From positions 62,001 through 126,000 of the forward strand of contig JAIXMO010000012.1 of assembly GCA_025677825.1 (NCBI GenBank): 64,000 nucleotides of DNA, written 5' to 3'. This DNA comes from Helicostylum pulchrum (Eukaryota; Mucoromycota; Mucoromycetes; Mucorales; Mucoraceae). This document shows, in pieces, positions 32,274-45,600 of this stretch (its first letter is position 1; each line of letters starts with the position of its first letter). Position numbers and translations under genes: made by a program. The notes under the pieces were generated by a model. That model did not search any database, was not told where the DNA came from, and worked only from the letters and a program-made list of their open reading frames with translations.

Positions 32274-35200
32274 TTAAGATGAGAATGTCATTTTCCAACC
32301 AAGAGAAGAACCTTCATCCTTTTTAATATGCCATGTTGGCCAGTAATGTTCATCTATCTTTAATGCTCTGACCTGTGTGACATTATCTGCAGTTACAAAT
32401 TTAATTTGTATATGTGATTCATCATGACCTACTGTCATCTCTTCTATTTCTTTTTTTGTAGGTAAAGCAAGTAAATCTACAGCATCATTTTCTTGGTTCT
32501 TTAATACTTTTTCATTTAACTTTTGCGAGTTCAACTTTTTTCTTTGACGTTCATTGATACGTTCAGGTTTTATAGCCTCCAAAAGCATATCTAGTGTTTT
32601 GATAGGAATCTGATCAATTTCAGTTATCCAGATACCTGGTTTTAAATTAGCTTGGGCCGGTGACCCAAAGAGGCAGCATGAGACATAAACTCCTTCAGGT
32701 ATAATCTTTTGAGCTTGCTCTTTAGCTGCTGTATAAGTATTTTGTATCAGCATACCTTGCCATCCAATGACTTCGGTTGTTTCTTTTCCGTCAAATTGGG
32801 TAGTGGATACTGATAAAATTTGTTCTTGACCATCTCGAATAATAGTCTAATAATGATATAAAGTTAATAAAGTTTTCTCTCTCTCTCTCTCTCGTCAATC
32901 TCTTACCATAGCTAACTGATCATGTTCTGAAAAGTTTACCAAATCAGAAATGTTGGTCAAAATCTTATCGTTGATAGAAAGAACAATATCACCTGGTTTT
33001 AACAGTCCGCCTGATAAACTAGAAACATCTGTAATACCTAAAATATACAAAACACAAGGGTATTGCGATTTTTCCTTGAGCTTTTCTATCCATGCATTTG
33101 ATACACCCAAGAGTCTGGCGTTAGATATCTGTAGTGTCCAAAACTCGACGTCCAAGCCTTTAACAACGGGGGATTCATTGGCTTTAATTTTATTAACAAT
33201 GGGAGCAACTAATCTCGCAGGAAGACCACCCAAAATACTTGATTGATCTCGTCTATCATTTTCTATAGAAAAACTCATCCAAATTGCTTTTACTTTTCCG
33301 TCATCATCAGCGAAAACACCGCCTTGGCTAGCCAAATTACCATCGCTCACTTTAAAAGCCTCTACATTAGTTGCTCTCCATCTAGGTGGAGCAGTTTCGC
33401 TGGTACGAATAGGAGCCAGCGTAGTAATCGTAGTTCTTTTGACATCTATTTCGCTTCTGCCTAAAAAACAATTAGAAAAAAAAGCAATAATTTTTACAGC
33501 TTCACCTACCTGATAAACCAACATAATTAACACTATCACCAACGTTAAAATCACTACTATCATCTAAAGAGGCTACCTTGATCTCTATACCAGCTTCAAA
33601 AACAGCAGAGGGATCAAACTTTAAAACTGCATAGTTATAAAAGGGGTGCAAGAATAATAACTCAGCAGAGATAGTAAGTGAATTTTCGAAAGTTAAAGAA
33701 ATAACACTAATTCCAACAGGTACGGTATCTCGATCACATAGGATTAGAGGGGGGTTCATAGAAACAATGATACCGGCACCATATGAGTGAGAGTTTTTTA
33801 AGCCATCAATAACAAATGGCGGGTAGCAGTCAACCGAGACAATACTTTTTTTTAGATCTTGTAACGAAGAGGCGTTGACCTTTTTATCCTTGATAGTATA
33901 AACAGGTGCTTTAACCGAAGATGAATTTTTGGTTAAAGGTATACTTATAGATGTATAATCCCATATTCCGGATTGATCTGTATAATATATTAGTTGGCAT
34001 TGTATATTACGTAATATACATATGCTACTGTACGTTACCATTACGAATAGCCATTCGAAATTTATGCCATCTCCAATCCGTCTGAAGTACCATTACTTTA
34101 GTCTTCATAGGTCTAGAAAGTGAGTAATATCGAATCGGTATACGTTTTCCTTGCTCAATTTCCGATACAATCGACACAAAATCATCAAGTGACTTGACAT
34201 GCTGATTGTTTATACCTACAATAACAGACCTACGTAACGCCAAAGCAGTACCAAGCATGAAACCAGCTGCACCAACGTACACACCTGCATCTTTTAACGA
34301 TAACCCGTACGACCTCGCTACTTGATAAGAAATATCATTCAAAATACCGCCTCCAAATTCAAGATAACGATAGGGAGTAATTGAATGAAGATCTTGTACC
34401 TGCAAAGAGAATTCCTTTAATTCTCCAGCTCTTGAAACAACCATACAAACAGGGGTTTTAGACCCAAGTGCATTATCCAAATTTTCTTCCAAGTCAATGA
34501 ACAAATGAGGTAACAAATTTCCATTACACGTCAATAAAATATCCCCTGGTTCCAGAGATCCTGAAGCGGGACCATCAGGCAAAACAGACTTGACCACTAA
34601 CAGGCCTTCATTTACCGAGTCTAATTGTTTAGAACGAGCTCTTAATCTTTTTTCAATATGACGACTGAGACCCAGCTGAATTAATGAATCATACGACATG
34701 TAGTCAAACGTTGTTTGTAAAGTACCGCGTGGAATAATTTGCTTGTTCTGTAAAAGTGTGAGAGCTTTTTGAACTCGGTCCAGAGGAAGGTAGTAGCTAG
34801 AAGAAGAGGATTGTGCTCCACCGGCGTTGAGCGCAATTGCTCTTCCGTGTACATCTAATACGGGGCTTCCACTAGAGCCCGAGCTAGTACTAGATGCTGC
34901 TTGGTAGTAAAAAGTGTTGAAGTCATTGTACTCACCAATACCGTATCTAGGCGCTTCTCTATCTAATCTAGCTAGCGTACCAGACAAAATACTAAGTTTT
35001 TCGCCAGCGTCATTACTAGAAAACAATAACCAAATAAATAAATAAAAATTCTGATTTGTGATAACGATATGTATATATATTACCCTACTACACGAATATC
35101 TTGCCCTATCTTTGCACCTTTGGGATATAATTCTATACCGGGAATATTCAAAAAAATCACTTTAGAGGTATCATACTGAAAGAACCCAAAATCATGTACA

Positions 35201-35598
35201 GGATCTCGATAGATAGGGTTTAATTCGATTTCTTCGTAGTTACAAAGGATAGCGTATGAAGTAATAGGAGAAACAGATACAACATGTCTATTTGAAAGGA
35301 TAATACCTCTTTCTGGATCTACAACAAACCCAGTGGCAGTAAATGATCCGGGAATTTCGGTATCTAATCCGCGTGGACGACATGATTTAATTGAGACGAT
35401 ACTTTTTATACATTTTTCAAGTGTATCTTCCCAGTTAACAAGGTGTTCTCTTTTTTCTCTTGTTGATGGAATCTGTTGTTCAGGTAAGAAATGAGGCATG
35501 GAACTTTCCAAGTCAACCTTGGAATTTAATGCAAATGGTGCTTGATATATTAAGAGTGGATCTCTATCTGGAATAACGGGTTCAGTATGTCGAGTCAT
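32274..35598 (-). CDS. NMA111: Nma111-type HtrA serine protease, multi-PDZ
   Basis: Five exons (35084-35598, 34039-35015, 33510-33977, 32907-33460, 32274-32846) sum to 1,029 codons including stop, close to the usual size of about 1,000. The first trypsin-like domain has the full triad: His in SNRHVV, Asp in PVHDFGFF, Ser in SSTSSGSSGSPVLDVHG. PDZ domains follow (SVLPDGPASGSLEPGDILL and others). A second protease-like half, typical of Nma111, lacks the triad. Fungal Nma111 is a nuclear HtrA family member linked to stress and apoptosis-like death. The intron at about 32847-32906 contains a CT microsatellite. Confidence 0.95.
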
Positions 35599-35980
35599 TT
35601 GGGTTGAAAGAAAAAAAAAAGCGGTAGTTTTTTTAAAAAAATATTATATGTATTAAAAGAAAAAAAAAGGGTACGTTATGTAACAATGATGAATGCCATA
35701 TAAACATTGTTTTTGTCTCCTACATTTTGATAGTATCCAATAAAATTAAAATAAACCATGCCTAAGATGCAACGAAAATATTTCCATAAATGAAACGCAA
35801 AACAAAAGGCTATTATGAACACCTACATTTGCTATTTGTGACCCAGGTTGCATAAATTTAGTCTTGTGTTTTAATGTGTAACATACTTTCCCCTCTAAGA
35901 ATGCTCTCCTTTATATAACAATTATACATGTATTTTTTCTAAAAACCAGTGGAAAAAAAAAAGAAAAAACTTTATTTGTT
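35599..35980. other. Intergenic region
   Basis: Promoter side of NMA111 and 3' flank of the ARM/SPRY gene. A/T-rich; contains two TGTAAC-type motifs (near 35678 and 35875). No gene. Confidence 0.5.
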
Positions 35981-38900
35981 TTAAAAACGCTTTAATGTTG
36001 TTCGATCGCCAAGTATTTTATCAAGATAATTTGAAATATGCTGTTTACTAGATACGCTATCAGCTGGTTTCCAGGTAAGGGGTTCCTCACCATAATTGAT
36101 TTCATTTCTTACATATCCAGTGACAAAAGGAAGGTATGGTATAGTTTTAACATTTTTGCCAAGATATATTAATCCTACAAAGACAAGTTTTTAGTTTAAA
36201 TATTCCTTTTTTTTTATATAAAAGGCAAACCTTTCACAACTCCGTTATATGTTAATCCAACAGTATTGGTTTCGTCAATGTAAAGGATACCTAACTTATC
36301 ACCATCACATATTTCGAGTGAGATCGGTTCGGATCGGTTGGATCCAATAAGTAACGAGCATGTTTTTTTATATCTATCATACGCAAAATGTAACGAGCCA
36401 CCAGGTGATAAACTCTTTAATCCAAATGTAATTACACTAAAAAAAAAACGAATATCAGAATAAGGTTTTATATCGTAAATGTTAAATCATACCTTTCAAA
36501 TAGATACAAATCATCATCTTTATGAATAAACTCGATAGTTACTTCAAAATAAAGTGAAGGTAAAATATTTTGTTTTTGAGAGTTTGGCACCGTAACAGAG
36601 AAGGCATACTCTGGAGATTTTTGACTGCGAGGTTCGGGTTTATGTTTTGAGCTCAATTTAATCGATAAAGTTTCATTAACAGGCTTTAAGTTTGGTTCAA
36701 TATTGTCATCGTGGTCATCATTGTCGCTACGATATATTGGTGAATGTACTGACATCTTTTCTAGAGCATTTGCAAGGTCTGCAATATCATTTTCATCTGA
36801 TTTAGCATTAACTGGTTTAGCAATACGCAGAGGGGGAAGTTTCATCGAGTCTCTATTTGAAAGTGTACCGACTGGTGTATATCCTTCCGGTAAATGTCTA
36901 ATCCCAAGTTAATTATCATATTAAAAAAGTATACAAAAATACGTATACATGTAAATATTTACCTTAGTGGATCAATTGTACCACCGAATTTGAATTTACA
37001 TTGTTGTCCAGTAGAAAGTGAAATAGCAGGATACCATACACAAGATACAGAAATCCCATAAAAAGCAACACCCATATCCTGACCGTTCTTATAGTAACTG
37101 ATTTCACCTAAATCCATATCGATTGTACAGGTGATGATATCTCCTTCAGCCCATTTCAACCCATACGAAGTTCTCATGCTAGAGTATTTTCCATGCCACT
37201 TCTTTACGCGACAACCATCGTATCCATAAGAGTTCATGTCATCTCCAACACCATTACCACCTTCTGCATCGAACTCAAACTGATCATTGACCCAGCCAAT
37301 TTGCATTAACCCATCTGACTCCAACTTGACTTCAAAGGCATATTTATGTGACGTAGTCTCTTCTTCGTCCTCATTGTCTTCTTTATCAAAATTAGCAGGT
37401 ACACAACGATTCGCTCGTACGCTTTCAAATGTCCATGTATCATTTCGAACTTGCAAAAAATTTTCGTGGTTGATAATACAGTATTTGGAACGAGAGACAA
37501 GATCTATTTCAGTAAATGAAGGGTTATTCCCAATAGCGCTGTTTTTAACATCAGGAGCAACAAATCGGCTGCAGTAAGACAGTACCAGACGACTGTAAAA
37601 GAGGTACGATTGCTTTCTGTTTAATGAAGACATGCGAATACCGCGCCAAAGTAAAATCGCCACCACTTGAAAAGATGTTTCGGGAATAGCAACAAAAGGA
37701 TCTTTTGCAAATAAACTACCCAAGCATGCCATTACATTATCTGTCAAATTATTGTAGTCTTCAAACAAATATACCAAAACGGGAATAAATCGAATATCCT
37801 GAATTAAATATTTTCTTACAGAAGCTATAAAAAAATAGAGGGAGTTAAATATCAAATAAGATAGAACTTTTTATATAACATCTTACCGTATCGACCAAGA
37901 GAGCTTAATAATACTAGGGCACGATTAGAGAAGCCTAAATAGTATTCAGAGGCATAAGATACCGATAGCATATCATCCAAATCAAAATTCTCACCCTTTC
38001 TTCTTGTCTCGCCCATTCTTTCTGCAGCAGATTCAATTTTCTTTGAGCGTTTAGGATACACGGATATTAACGCACTATCATCACTAGAACTATCATCGTT
38101 TTCCGAATCACTGCTAGAATCGCTACGATGACCACGATAGTTGCTTCTGTGAATGGTTCTTGCACCGTAACCTTTCATATGTGACGTAGTAGATTTAAAC
38201 GAGGGCGTATCTTTACCATGTCGATATTTAGCTAAATCAAAATCATCCGAGCTTCCAGCACTTTTATCTTCGTCTTCACTGGAGTCAGGACTATGTTTCT
38301 TTTCTCGCTTATACTTGGGAGGTTCAGCAAACGTACAAATCCAATCAATAACATTTGTATACATTTCAGTTGCTCTCAATTCAGTTAATGTATCCAAGGG
38401 ATAATCGTAGTAATGTGAGTTGGCCCACTCTTCCAAAGCAGGGTATAAGGTTAAGTCCACTAGAGATTTTAATAGTTTTTGAATGCTTTCAGGTAAACTT
38501 GAACCAGCAGCTTCAGTCGATAAAATAGACGCAATAATGCTGCTTTTAGTACCGGTAGATGACTCGCTGCGTTTGTTCTTCATCACTCTTCTGCCATATA
38601 TTTTACTATCAATATCATCAATATCAATAACGATATCATCCAAAACGTCTAAAATGGGCGCCTTGAAAGATTCCCCTGTAACGATATTATCAATCACTTG
38701 ATCGTTTTCCAAAAGAATATTAAGAGCTGTAAGAGCACCAGTAATTTGATTACGAGCTAAAACAGGTACTTCAAATTTCAACAAGAGAGATTCACGTTCC
38801 GTACTTGATATATTGAAATCAAACAAGTAAGCAATATCGTCATGTGTTAATGCATCAATTAATTCGATGTTACTTTTTTTACTCTTCTTGTATTTAGTTC

Positions 38901-40987
38901 TTTCGCGATCTTTTAAAACACGGTCTAATCGAGAAGCGTTTGAAATTGTACCTTGTTCACTGACATCAATATAGTCTGGGTTACGAAGTAATCTATCCAT
39001 TTCCCCATCATCTGTCTCTTCTTCACCCAAGATATCAGTAGTTGTGGCAGAGGGTTCAAGAATATCTTCAGAATCATCGATCAAATTTGCATTCATAGCG
39101 TCATTGATATTAAACTTGACCTTTTTAATGCGAGGCTCATGTTTAGATGCTTGTAAAATAGCTCGAGTCATAATAATGGGTAAAATCAAACTGGATAGTG
39201 TATTGACTGTTTCTATCAATGGCTCAGTTACTTGTTCGTTTAATTGAGGTATAAGGAATCGGTCTATTTTTTTTTAAAAAAAAAGTATAGTTTAGTGTGC
39301 TGTATGTTCTTTTTTTTTTCAAAGGGGATAATCTTACTTTTAATCACTACCATAAGTGCCCCTTTGGTACAAGTCAATTGTACTCTTTCATGCGCTGCAG
39401 AAGTTGCCATAAGAACTAAAGTTTCGAAACATGTGTCACGTACTTTACTAGCAAAGGCATCTAATAAATTATCATTATTATTAACAATCCGTGATACCGA
39501 CACTATTATTCTAATATCCTTACATGTCATTGTCATTACGTTAAATATGGCGCCTGCAGCATTGTACTGAACATCAAGCTCGCCTTCTATCAATAATGTA
39601 TTTAAAGTTTTGACAATCAAGTTCAAGTTGGGTTCCATAAATGTATTATTACTCCCTAAAAAAAAAATGAAAATATATTAGCAAAATAGTAAATTATAAA
39701 AAAAGAGGGGATCCTTTTTACCAATGCAGCAAATAAGTGACAATATATCAGACACAAAGATGGCAACTTTAATTTTAGTCGATAAAGATAACTCCAACAA
39801 AGTTTCGAATTCAGGAGCACTAATGATATCTTCATGCGACTCTACTTGTCCAGCTACGACATGAATACAAAGAATAGCCCAGTACCTTACATCCTCATCA
39901 TCCAATGATAAACAATGCATAATTTTCTTTACCATGCCAGAACGTACCATTTCATGACGAAACTTATCTTGGCCATACGCCATAAACTTAATAGTTCTTA
40001 ATATAACACGCGATATATACATTTCTTCCGCAGACAAAAGGCCAGCCAAAATAACATGAATTCCTTTGATTTCTCTAAATTTATCTGCCGCAACATCTTT
40101 TAATACAAATTCATGCATTAACCCAGCAGCCCAATAAATCAATTCTACATCGTCTCCTCGTAAGCAATTGGATATCAAATCAACAATATTATAATCCAGT
40201 AATTCAGTCAATACTTTTTTAGCTTCAGGTACTTCGACATTAGCTGCAATTCGAACTAAACTTTGCATACAGAATTTAGGCATGTTGGTGTTTCCGTATG
40301 TCATACGAGCCATCCTTGCCAATAAGCTTACAAATCCATTCTCAATCAATACTTTGGGTAATGGATCTAAATTTCCGAATTAACAACAAAACAAAAAAAA
40401 ATGGGTCGTATATATAATATTCCTCTAATCCTTACCACTAAGAGATATTTGATACAATATCATTAATGTCCAATACTTTAACTCATTATTTCGTATTTCA
40501 TCCGATGTCAAGATACGTTTAATTGGATCCAATACACCTAATTCCAGTATACTATATTTATTCAGATCTAACACGTTATTTAGTTTACCATTTTCATCGT
40601 TTTACTGCTTTTAGATAAACATTACCACTTCCTTGAATTAAATCACAAATAGCTACAGCTACATACCGCTGAGTTACTTCTTTCATTTCTGGATCCGTAC
40701 ATTTTAAAGCATCCACTAACACACCAAGTGCTCCAGCTTCTAATAATGCAGCTTTATTGTTTTCTAAAAATGGGCGAATTATATAAGAACAAAAGTGCAT
40801 AGTTTACAAAGAGCTTACATACCTTTTCTTGTTAGCAATTGAAGTGAGGGTAGTGCTTTTGTTTTGATATCTATAGGCTGTTCTTTACCACAAGCAGCAA
40901 TAATGTTGGGTAGATAAGATTCTATTTTTTTATATCAAAAAATCGTTTCTTTTATAGTGGGTTTTTCTCTCTCTCTTTACCTGACAT
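35981..40987 (-). CDS. ARM-repeat and SPRY-domain protein with one frame break
   Basis: About 11 exons encode roughly 1,490 residues. The start MSESYLPNIIAACGKEQPID uses a 7-nt first exon. Armadillo repeats follow (ALLEAGALGVLVDALKCTDP, ENGFVSLLARMARMTYGN, LRGDDVELIYWAAGLMHEFV). Next come a long acidic/Ser-rich linker and a B30.2/SPRY core (GLMQIGWVNDQFEFDAEGG, GYDGCRVKKWHGKY, GEISYYKNGQDMGVAF) near residue 1,000-1,200. A second SPRY-like or beta-rich segment lies at the end (GNRL-type GLTYNGVVKG). The frame breaks once near 40600-40610 in an A4 run: removing one A restores VYLKAVNDENGKLNN. ARM and SPRY are both protein-binding modules, so a scaffold or ligase-adaptor role is plausible. No catalytic domain seen. 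Confidence 0.8.
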
Positions 40988-41195
40988 GGCTCTCTCTAAT
41001 ATTATCTTTATCGAACTTTTTTTATAGTAAAAAAAAAAAAGTAAGTAAGAAACCAGTTTTACGGAAATACTATAAAAAAAAACTACCTGCTTTGTATATT
41101 GACATTATGTGATTGTGTCAAGTAAGCCAATGACTTTAATCTTATAGCTAAGTGAGCAATATACAATTAATAACTCCTTTTTTTCTTTTTGCTTG

Positions 41196-41408
41196 TTAAA
41201 AAAGTAAAATAAATGATGCTTTACAATCCTCAAGTTTCGCACCAGATTTCGTGGCATTCTTTTTCGGTAAAGCGTTACGATCGTGTAAGGTTTTTAAATG
41301 GGAATAGACAGAGTATCCCATAAGAACCGCTGCAACACCAGCAATAAACGCAACAACTGCTGGCGTTTCTTTACTATCTGTTGGTGTAAGTCGTTTACTA
41401 GAACTCAT
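41196..41408 (-). CDS. Small single-pass membrane protein, unknown function
   Basis: From MSSSKRLTPTDSKETPAVVA the frame runs 70 residues with one hydrophobic helix (VVAFIAGVAAVLMGYSVYSH) and a basic tail (ALPKKNATKSGAKLED). An upstream in-frame ATG is possible but adds low-quality sequence. Layout suggests a small organelle membrane protein. The last residues ASFILLF may be intron read-through if the true 3' exon lies beyond a splice site; none was firmly found. Confidence 0.5.
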   Translation of the reverse strand: MSSSKRLTPTDSKETPAVVAFIAGVAAVLMGYSVYSHLKTLHDRNALPKKNATKSGAKLEDCKASFILLF

Positions 41409-41819
41409 ATTTAAAGAGAGGAAAGAAAAGCTCCAGTTCGGCAATTTTGCATCCTGAAATAAAATGGCCCTTTTTGACTTTTTTAAAAAGCGATAGCTAC
41501 AGTGCGGCTCTGAATTGTTCATTAAAATAAGCATCCTTTTTTTTTAAGCAAGCCTATTGTATATATTCTAGTTCCTAAGCATTGATTTTATTTTTGCTCC
41601 TTTTCTTCGTTTTTCAACTAAAAAAAATAACATAATCTTCAACAACATACGCACTGTGTGATTTTTCGCAAGTATTTTTTTTAATACGCATAAGAGAGGT
41701 TGTAAAAAATCTTTTATAAAGTAATCAAAATGTAAGGACGATAGCTTTGGAATTAAATGGAATTCACCAACTATTTTTTTTTTTAGGTAAACTTTTATTA
41801 AAAAACTAACAATCATCTC
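41409..41819. other. Intergenic spacer
   Basis: AT-rich with no recognised feature on either strand. A Lys/Phe-rich open stretch on the minus strand reflects base composition only. Confidence 0.4.
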
Positions 41820-41834
41820 CAGTTATTATATATT

Positions 41835-42240
41835 CAAGCTCGAAACTTGTTCCAGATATTTTCTATGATATTTTCATTAGCATCTTTCAGGCCGTTCATC
41901 ATGATGATGGCAATTGAGCGAATACAGGGAGATATGGAAACATTACCAATGATTTCAAGTTCGCTATCGTCTTTAAATAACTAATAATCTGAGAGTATTT
42001 GATACAACTTGAGTTTTCTTTACGATTTCCTTGGGCAATAACCTGTTTAATATATTCTCTTTTTTTTTAAACATACCATTCTCTTCGAAGGCGGAATTTC
42101 CAATAAGCGCGCCATTACTTTAGAGCCCATAATACAGTAAGTATCGTTATTTGAAGTAAGTGTGTGGATTGTATAAGGCCAGACTGTTATATCCCAAGCG
42201 AAAACACTGTAGCATCTGGCCAGAGAATACGTACTGAGAA
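41835..42240 (-). pseudogene. Fragments of an unidentified gene
   Basis: Two minus-strand stretches read like conserved protein. One at about 42078-42230 contains FAWDITVWPYTIHTLTS, then CIMGSKVMARLLEIPPSKRM, ending at a GTATGT donor. The other, about 41838-41975, reads FKDDSELEIIGNVSISPCIR and then MMNGLKDANENIIENIWNKF before a stop. Between them the frame is broken by stops and no acceptor gives a clean join. No start codon region is evident. The phrases look like the C-terminal part of a once-functional gene; I do not recognise the family. Confidence 0.4.
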
Positions 42241-42673
42241 AAAAATACTTTTAGATTTGACACGGAAAAATTAATGACAAGTGAATGTGCGTGTTTTTTT
42301 TTTAGTTATCCTTCTTGATGACCAATTTGAAGTATATTGTTATTCAAAATTGTTCGGTATGACAAATGAATTCAATTTCATCCTAATATGAATTCATATC
42401 AGGTTTTGAGTTTAGAAATTGGTCTTGAAAATGAAAGAAAAGAAAGGAAAGAAAGGAAAAGAAAAAAAACGACTTTTTTTATTAAAAAAAAGAATGATAA
42501 AAGGAGGTATGAAATTTATCTACCCCCCCCCCCCCCCAGTATGGTAAGCTAGTTTATAATGGACTGTAAAAGAATAGAGCAGTTAACATTACAAATTGGT
42601 CGTATTTATATAATAGAAAAAAAGGTTTTATTTTATTTTTCCATTCGTTAAAAAATATACAAAAATAAGAGAT
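42241..42673. other. Intergenic region with poly-C run
   Basis: 3' flank of URA2. Contains a poly-C tract of about 15 bases near 42523-42538 and poly-A stretches. No gene. Confidence 0.5.
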
Positions 42674-45600
42674 TTAGCCACGAAGAGTACCCATAACAAG
42701 AGCTAATAAGGCCATTCTAACAAAGAGACCGTATCTCATTTGACGGAAGTAAGCAGCTCTTTGATCAAAATCGACTTCTGGTTCAATTTCATTCACACGA
42801 GGAAGAGGATGCATAACAATCATTTGAGATTTAGCTCTACTTAAAACATCGTTATTTAAAATATAAGCATCCTTGACCCGATTGTAATCTTCTTCACTGT
42901 CAAAACGTTCCTTTTGAATACGAGTCATATAGAGAACATCCGTAGTACCAATGACTTCATCTAACGTAGCATAAACGTTTTGTTTAATACCCGCAGCTGC
43001 GACTTCTTCCATAACCTCTTTAGGCATAGCTAAAGATTCAGGGCAGACATAATTAATCGTAACTTGGTAGTAGGCTAAAATCTTGACTAAAGAATGAACC
43101 GTACGACCGTTCTTGAGATCACCAACCATAGTAATGGTTAAACCATTTACGGTACCCAATTCTTCTCGAATAGTAAAAGTATCCAAGAAAGCTTGTGTGG
43201 GATGTTCACCAACACCATCACCAGCGTTAATAACAGGGACTTTACTATACTTGGCAGCGATTTGAGCACTTCCAGGCTGAGGATGTCTTAAAACAATCAA
43301 ATCTGCATAACAACCAAGCGTACGAACAGTATCGGCAAGAGATTCACCTTTTTGTACGGAAGAGGTTGTAGCACTGACAGATACTACTTGACCACCAAGA
43401 CGGTACATGGCCGCTTCAAAAGAACAAGATGTACGAGTTGAAGGTTCAAAAAACATGGTACTCATCACACGACCTTGCAATAAATTGATAGAACCATAAA
43501 GCTCAACCAAGTTACGCATTTCATGAGCAACACCAAACAAAAGATGAAGATCGTCACGATCGAATTGGGCAGATCGTAAGATGTGTTTACGATAGAAAGG
43601 AGATCGACTGACGACACGAGCAAGAGAGGCAGAGATTTCGTAACGAGGTGCTTGTAAAGAAACCAATTGTTGACCTGCAGCGCCAGCTAAACGAACAGGA
43701 TCCGTAGCACGAGGTGCACGATCTTCTTTCACAGCACTATTTTCAAGATCGGTAGTAGAGATTGGTTCCATAGCCTGAATCTGCTGTGTATCTTCTTGTT
43801 TCTTGGTTGGTTTTTTTTCAAGTTTATCAATATCGTTATTGGATTTAACTGCTTGTGCTTGAAGTGATACATCGCGACCAAGTAAACTATCATTGACAAA
43901 ATTACCATCCATAAACATGGTGGTTTCGTTTAGTACAACGCGTTCGACGGATCCAGAAACAGTACGACCGGCAAGTGGAGACCAAGTATTTGTGTTGTTG
44001 GGCCAGGAGAACTTGCGATCAACAATGATTTCTACAGATGTATCTGGTTGAGCAGAGATGCCAAATATAGCTCTTGGATTATCGTAAAGTCTTTCAGAGA
44101 TATCCTTGATAGATAAGCGACCTTCAGAAATAGCCGTCAAAAGCAAAGGTAAAGCCTCATGAATACCAGCGGTAGCATCAGTTAGATGACCCAACTCGGC
44201 AGCTAATTTACGAGGAACAGAACCAACAGTAAAACAATCAACTACACTCAGACCCTTCCATAAAGCAACTTGTTCCTTTTTCGTGGGTAAAAGTTTTGTG
44301 TTATTAAACTCTTCGGAAGTAAAGAATAGACAATAAATAGCAACATCACAAGTGACAGCTAAACCCTTCTTTTTACTCATCTCGATCAAAGCCAAATCAC
44401 CTTTACTCATCACATTGGAAACATGAATAACGCGGTTATGCAAAGAGGCCAACAATAAAATGGAAGCAAGGTCTGTACCTTTAGCGTCAGTAATAATCAA
44501 TTGAGATTCAAGCCAAGAAGAAAATACGGAATCAAATACAGAAACCTTTCCGGAGCCAATACGATCGGTATTGATGTAAACAGCAGCAGCGTCAGAGGCA
44601 TAGTTGCCAACTTGAGATGCATTTTCAGCAGTAGCAGTAACGTTTAACAAGTAATCGTTGTGACAGGCTTTACGAGCAATATCACTCAACTTGTCTAACG
44701 AGGTATCATTTATAACATCTTTTCCAAAGACTGAAATGGTAGTGAAACCGGCAGAGAGAGAAGCCTTCGAGACAGCATCGAATTCTTCACTGCTTTCCAA
44801 ATACGTGTTGATATTGAACAAACCAGGTAAATTAGCTTGCGTATGGGTGGTTTTGAAATCAATACTCAAGATGCCAGTGTCCTTATTACGGGCAAGAGCT
44901 TCAATAAAGAGTTTGGCACATTTGACATTCGTCAAAAGAGGAACTGAGTAATCAACAGCCATACGACGAGAACGATAACCCTTTGACATGTAAGAAGCAG
45001 GACGACGGAATCTGTTACGAGAAGGTAAATTAATATAGAGATCAATCAAGTTGTTGGATAAATGTTGTTGAAGAGAATATTCTGCTTTGATTTGATCATC
45101 TGTTTCTGCGTCCAAAGTATCCAGATGTTTTACAGGAATATCGTGTTCAGAAATAAAATCAGCAGTACCGGTGGTAGCAAAGATATTATATCCAAGTTGA
45201 TGTAATTTACGAACAGAAGGTAAAAGTTCTTGTTTTTCCTTGTAAGATCCAATAGAGAATAAAATGTTCTTTTTAGGTAACGTCAATCCAGTAGCTAAAA
45301 GCGCCTTTAGGTAGGCTTGGTACTTGTCTTTACCGAAACATGCAACTTCACCAGTGGAAGCCATCTCTACACCCAAAATAGGATCTGCTCCAGATAAGCG
45401 ACTGAAAGAGAATTGAGGGACCTTGATACCAACATAGTCCTTGGGCATGGTAACCTTAGGGTAAGGAGTAACAGGTAAACCAAGCATAGCTAAAGTAGCC
45501 ATTTCAATCAAGTCAACACCAGTTACTTTAGATACAAAAGGAGATGAACGAGCAGCGCGAACGTTACATTCAATCACCTTGATTTCATTGTTCTTGGCAA

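Noticed and set aside
36000..37855. ARM and SPRY parts as two separate genes
   Set aside because: Exon junctions remain in phase across the whole locus and no stop or start separates the parts.
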